Assembly (NCBI GenBank): GCA_964523145.1
Contig: CAZFYB010000012.1
Span: forward strand, 1 to 14,384
Reading direction: 5' to 3'
Length of the DNA: 14,384 bases
From: Microsaccharimonas sp964523145
GTDB lineage: Bacteria > Patescibacteriota > Saccharimonadia > Saccharimonadales > Saccharimonadaceae
Part shown: one piece after another, positions 12,811-14,384 of the stretch
Layout of the letters: every line of letters begins with the position of its first letter
How positions within the stretch are numbered: the stretch's first letter is position 1
Notes under the pieces: model-generated
The model's input: only the letters and a program-made list of their open reading frames with translations
What the model was told of the DNA's origin: nothing
Database searches by the model: none
Translations under genes and position numbers: made by a program

Positions 12811-12819
12811 TTAGTCTAA

Positions 12820-12825
12820 AGTATA
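12820..12825 (-). promoter_or_regulatory. -10 box of murB
   Basis: TATACT on the minus strand (12825-12820), nine bases before the murB ATG at 12810. No convincing -35 is visible at 16-18 nt. The mRNA leader would be about 2-3 nt, and no Shine-Dalgarno is present. Confidence 0.45.
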
Positions 12826-12843
12826 TCTCGTTCTAAAGTTTTA

Positions 12844-12852
12844 TGCTACAAT
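12844..12852 (+). promoter_or_regulatory. Extended -10 promoter of tRNA-Arg
   Basis: TGCTACAAT, an extended -10 with TACAAT at 12847-12852, would start transcription near 12859, about 20 nt before the tRNA. The -35 region is weak. Confidence 0.45.
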
Positions 12853-12878
12853 GACCCCTGTACTTTGTTACAAACTAT

Positions 12879-12955
12879 GCACCCGTAGCTCAGTGGATTA
12901 GAGCATCTGTCTTCGGAACAGAGGGTCGGCGGTTCGAATCCGTCCGGGTGTACCA
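12879..12955 (+). tRNA. tRNA-Arg, anticodon TCG
   Basis: A complete 77-nt cloverleaf. The acceptor stem GCACCCG pairs with CGGGTGT (12945-12951), with the first pair being G-U. The D arm is GCTC...GAGC. The anticodon stem TCTGT/ACAGA holds the loop CTTCGGA, giving anticodon TCG (12913-12915) and reading CGN arginine codons. The variable loop is 5 nt, the T arm is GGCGG-TTCGAAT-CCGTC, the discriminator is A, and CCA (12953-12955) is encoded in the DNA. It ends three bases before the convergent stop codon of the flavin reductase gene. Confidence 0.96.
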
Positions 12956-12958
12956 AAA

Positions 12959-13672
12959 TTATCCAAATCGTTCGGTTTTTATATTCTCAGGCGCTATGCC
13001 TAAAGTTTGCAGTCCATCAGCCATAGCTGTTACGAATGGGCTCATGCCGCAAATGTAGCAGGTGGGTGGGCTTGAAAACTTATGTAATGTTTCTTTAAGA
13101 AGCGATACGTCAATTCTTCCCGTGTAACCCTGCCACTCAGCGGGGTTATTTTCTGTCAAAGTAATAGTGACGGCGGGTGAATGTAAAAAGAATTCTTTAT
13201 ATAAAATGTCGTCAAAAGTTCGTGCGCTATAGAGCAGTTGTATTTCAGTTTTTGACTCTAATGCTTCGTGCGAGGCTAAAATAGAGCGCATCGGCACTAC
13301 GCCCGAACCACCAGCAATTAATAGAATAGGGTCCGCTACAGTATCATTCCAAGTAAAAAACTTACCAAAAGGACCGCGAACTTCAATCTTATCGCCAATT
13401 TCAAGTGAGTTAAATATATACGAGCTCACTTCGCCATCGGGGACATGTTGAATAGTGAGGTTCAAAAGCGGCATATCTGTTGATGTCGAAGCTGCTGAAT
13501 AAGGACGCGCTGCCTGGTAGCCGTTTGCGGCAGTCAGGCGAAGTTCATAGTGTTGCCCGGCAGCGTAGAGGGCCGGTTTAGGTAATGCGAGGGAATACGT
13601 TTTAACAGTCGGTGTTTCTTCTGCGATATGTTCAACGGTTGCTTCAACCCATTGGTTGTTGCTACCATTCAT
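12959..13672 (-). CDS. FNR-type FAD/NAD(P)H oxidoreductase, partner of the molybdopterin protein
   Basis: This 237-aa cytoplasmic protein of the ferredoxin-NADP reductase superfamily carries electrons between NAD(P)H and an acceptor through FAD. Residues 8-105 form the FAD-binding barrel, with the flavin motif RPYSAAS (56-62) and a GEVSSYIFNSLEIGD block. Residues 112-237 form the nucleotide-binding domain. The pyridine-nucleotide loop is AGGSGVVPMRS (120-130), followed by LLYSART, then CYICGMSPFV (205-214), and the C-terminus TERFG. No 2Fe-2S domain is attached. I start it at ATG 13672; an in-frame GTG at 13702 is possible. The gene overlaps the end of the sulfite-oxidase-like gene by 11 nt, so the two are co-translated and probably act as a redox pair. 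Adjacent pairs of these two families occur in Actinobacteria, as I recall. Confidence 0.88.
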   Translation of the reverse strand: MNGSNNQWVEATVEHIAEETPTVKTYSLALPKPALYAAGQHYELRLTAANGYQAARPYSAASTSTDMPLLNLTIQHVPDGEVSSYIFNSLEIGDKIEVRGPFGKFFTWNDTVADPILLIAGGSGVVPMRSILASHEALESKTEIQLLYSARTFDDILYKEFFLHSPAVTITLTENNPAEWQGYTGRIDVSLLKETLHKFSSPPTCYICGMSPFVTAMADGLQTLGIAPENIKTERFG

Positions 13673-14273
13673 CACTGTAACGCTCTTCTTTCCAGGGGTC
13701 ACCGTAGTTATGGTAGCCGTTTACTTCCCAGAAACCGCTGACATTTGTTTTTGAAAACGTAAGGCGAGTAATCCATTTGGCGCTTTTCCAAAAATAAAGA
13801 TGAGGAATGAACAGGCGTGCTGGTCCACCGTGGTCGGCAGTAAGTGGTTCGCCGTCCGCTTTAGTGGCGACCATTGCTTTATTGCCCATAACATCCCAAA
13901 TCGGGACGTTGGTTGTGTAGCCGCCGTAACTTTCGGCGAGTAAGAATTTTGCATCAGAAGTTACACCGCCCGCAAGTTGAATAAGTTCATCGATTAATAC
14001 TCCTTCCCAGGGCATATCAAACTTACTCCAGCGGGTGACACAGTGAATGTCTGTTTTGAGTTGAGTTTGAGTTAAACCGTTGAAAGTTTCCCAATCAATC
14101 GTGATTGGTTTGTTCACTTCGCCGTCAATCGTAAGCGACCATTGGTCTGTGCTAATGTGCGGGGTCGGTCCGTACGAAAGGATAGGCCAACTGGTCACTT
14201 GTGTTTGGCCGGGTGGCAACCGGTGAGGGCTATTGCCGCCTTTGCCGGTAAAATCTTTGTTTACGGTGCTCAT
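13662..14273 (-). CDS. Sulfite-oxidase-like molybdopterin-dependent oxidoreductase, cytoplasmic
   Basis: This 203-aa protein consists of the molybdopterin-binding fold of the sulfite oxidase/MsrP superfamily. C78 in TDIHCVTRWSKFDMPWEGV is the expected Mo-ligating cysteine. GGYTTNVPIWDV (117-128), the ADHGGPARLFIPHLYFWKSAKW block (146-167) and GYHNYGDPWKEERYS (187-201) complete the family signature. There is no Tat or Sec signal, no heme domain and no dimerisation domain, so it is cytoplasmic. Its electrons probably pass to or from the overlapping FNR-type reductase. The sequence strongly recalls short sulfite-oxidase-like proteins of Actinobacteria. The substrate is unknown; sulfite oxidation should not be assumed. 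The ATG at 14273 (MSTVNKDF) is preferred over an upstream start at 14297, because a TACAAT -10 ends seven bases before it and the upstream start would lie in the promoter. Confidence 0.9.
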   Translation of the reverse strand: MSTVNKDFTGKGGNSPHRLPPGQTQVTSWPILSYGPTPHISTDQWSLTIDGEVNKPITIDWETFNGLTQTQLKTDIHCVTRWSKFDMPWEGVLIDELIQLAGGVTSDAKFLLAESYGGYTTNVPIWDVMGNKAMVATKADGEPLTADHGGPARLFIPHLYFWKSAKWITRLTFSKTNVSGFWEVNGYHNYGDPWKEERYSDEW

Positions 14274-14280
14274 TATTACC

Positions 14281-14286
14281 ATTGTA
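14281..14286 (-). promoter_or_regulatory. -10 box of the molybdopterin-protein operon
   Basis: TACAAT on the minus strand (14286-14281), preceded directly by TG and followed after seven bases by the ATG at 14273. The expected -35 position (about 14309-14304) has no good match. A TTGACA (14297-14292) lies too close to pair with this -10. Confidence 0.45.
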
Positions 14287-14290
14287 CACC

Positions 14291-14319
14291 TTGTCAAACG
14301 GTAGTGAAAAGGGTATAAT
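14291..14319 (+). promoter_or_regulatory. Promoter of tRNA-Lys
   Basis: -35 TTGTCA (14291-14296), an exact 17-nt spacer and a perfect -10 TATAAT (14314-14319). Transcription would start near 14326, six bases before the tRNA. Confidence 0.8.
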
Positions 14320-14331
14320 TTACCGAGTTAT

Positions 14332-14384
14332 GGGTCAGTAGCTCAGCTGGTTAGAGCGTCTGCCTCTTAAGCAGAATGTCGTGG
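14332..14384 (+). tRNA. tRNA-Lys, anticodon CTT (3' part beyond window)
   Basis: The 5' 53 nt of a tRNA. The acceptor strand is GGGTCAG and TA leads into the D arm GCTC-AGCTGGTTA-GAGC. The anticodon stem TCTGC/GCAGA holds the loop CTCTTAA with anticodon CTT, reading AAG lysine codons. The variable loop and the first bases of the T stem (GTGG) follow before the window ends. Confidence 0.92.

Noticed and set aside
14292..14297. TTGACA as the -35 of the molybdopterin-protein gene
   Set aside because: It lies only 5 nt from the TACAAT -10, and at 17-nt spacing the matching -10 would fall on the start codon. It is mostly the complement of the tRNA-Lys -35.

Overview
The window looks like a chromosomal segment of a small-genome, ultrasmall (CPR/Patescibacteria) bacterium, most likely Saccharibacteria (TM7). 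I infer this from the combination of a dense, short-gene layout, type IV pilins, an HTH-MurA fusion, a membrane protein of YggT type and actinobacterial-looking redox genes. No rRNA or marker phylogeny is available here to prove it. TGA is used as a stop codon (end of the pilin gene at 11249), so the TGA=Gly code of Gracilibacteria/Absconditabacteria does not apply. I see no phage, IS element or CRISPR array.

Layout. 1-391 (-): the N-terminal part of an unknown single-pass membrane protein, cut by the window edge. 469-2106 (+): an unknown 154-aa protein, an HD-domain phosphohydrolase of YfbR type and a YggT-like membrane protein. 2117-3382 (-): an exported zinc metallopeptidase-like protein. 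3463-3912 (+): a small two-helix membrane protein. 3914-5446 (-): MurA with an N-terminal XRE-type helix-turn-helix domain. 5539-6771 (+): glyA, followed by a strong bidirectional terminator. 6839-11743 (-): a type IV pilin locus. It has a three-gene, translationally coupled set (small pilin, LamG-tipped pilin, and a 697-aa pilin with an FnIII-like domain and three phage-tail-like repeats), followed by two separately promoted paralogous pilins that share a conserved 5' leader. 11785-12810 (-): murB. 12879-12955 (+): tRNA-Arg(TCG). 12959-14273 (-): a cytoplasmic sulfite-oxidase-like molybdopterin protein overlapping an FNR-type flavin reductase. 14332-14384 (+): the 5' part of tRNA-Lys(CTT).

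How the genes fit together. MurA and MurB catalyse the first two committed steps of peptidoglycan precursor synthesis, UDP-GlcNAc to UDP-MurNAc. GlyA supplies glycine and one-carbon units. The pilin locus encodes pilus subunits, two of which carry large C-terminal domains that look like binding modules. In an organism that lives attached to other bacteria this suggests a host-recognition tip. The molybdopterin protein and the flavin reductase probably form one electron-transfer pair.

The most striking points are the phage-tail-like repeats on a pilin, the DNA-binding domain fused to MurA with a direct repeat in its own promoter, the number of genes whose -10 box lies 6-9 nt before the start codon (leaderless mRNAs), and a molybdenum-cofactor enzyme in what is likely a reduced genome.
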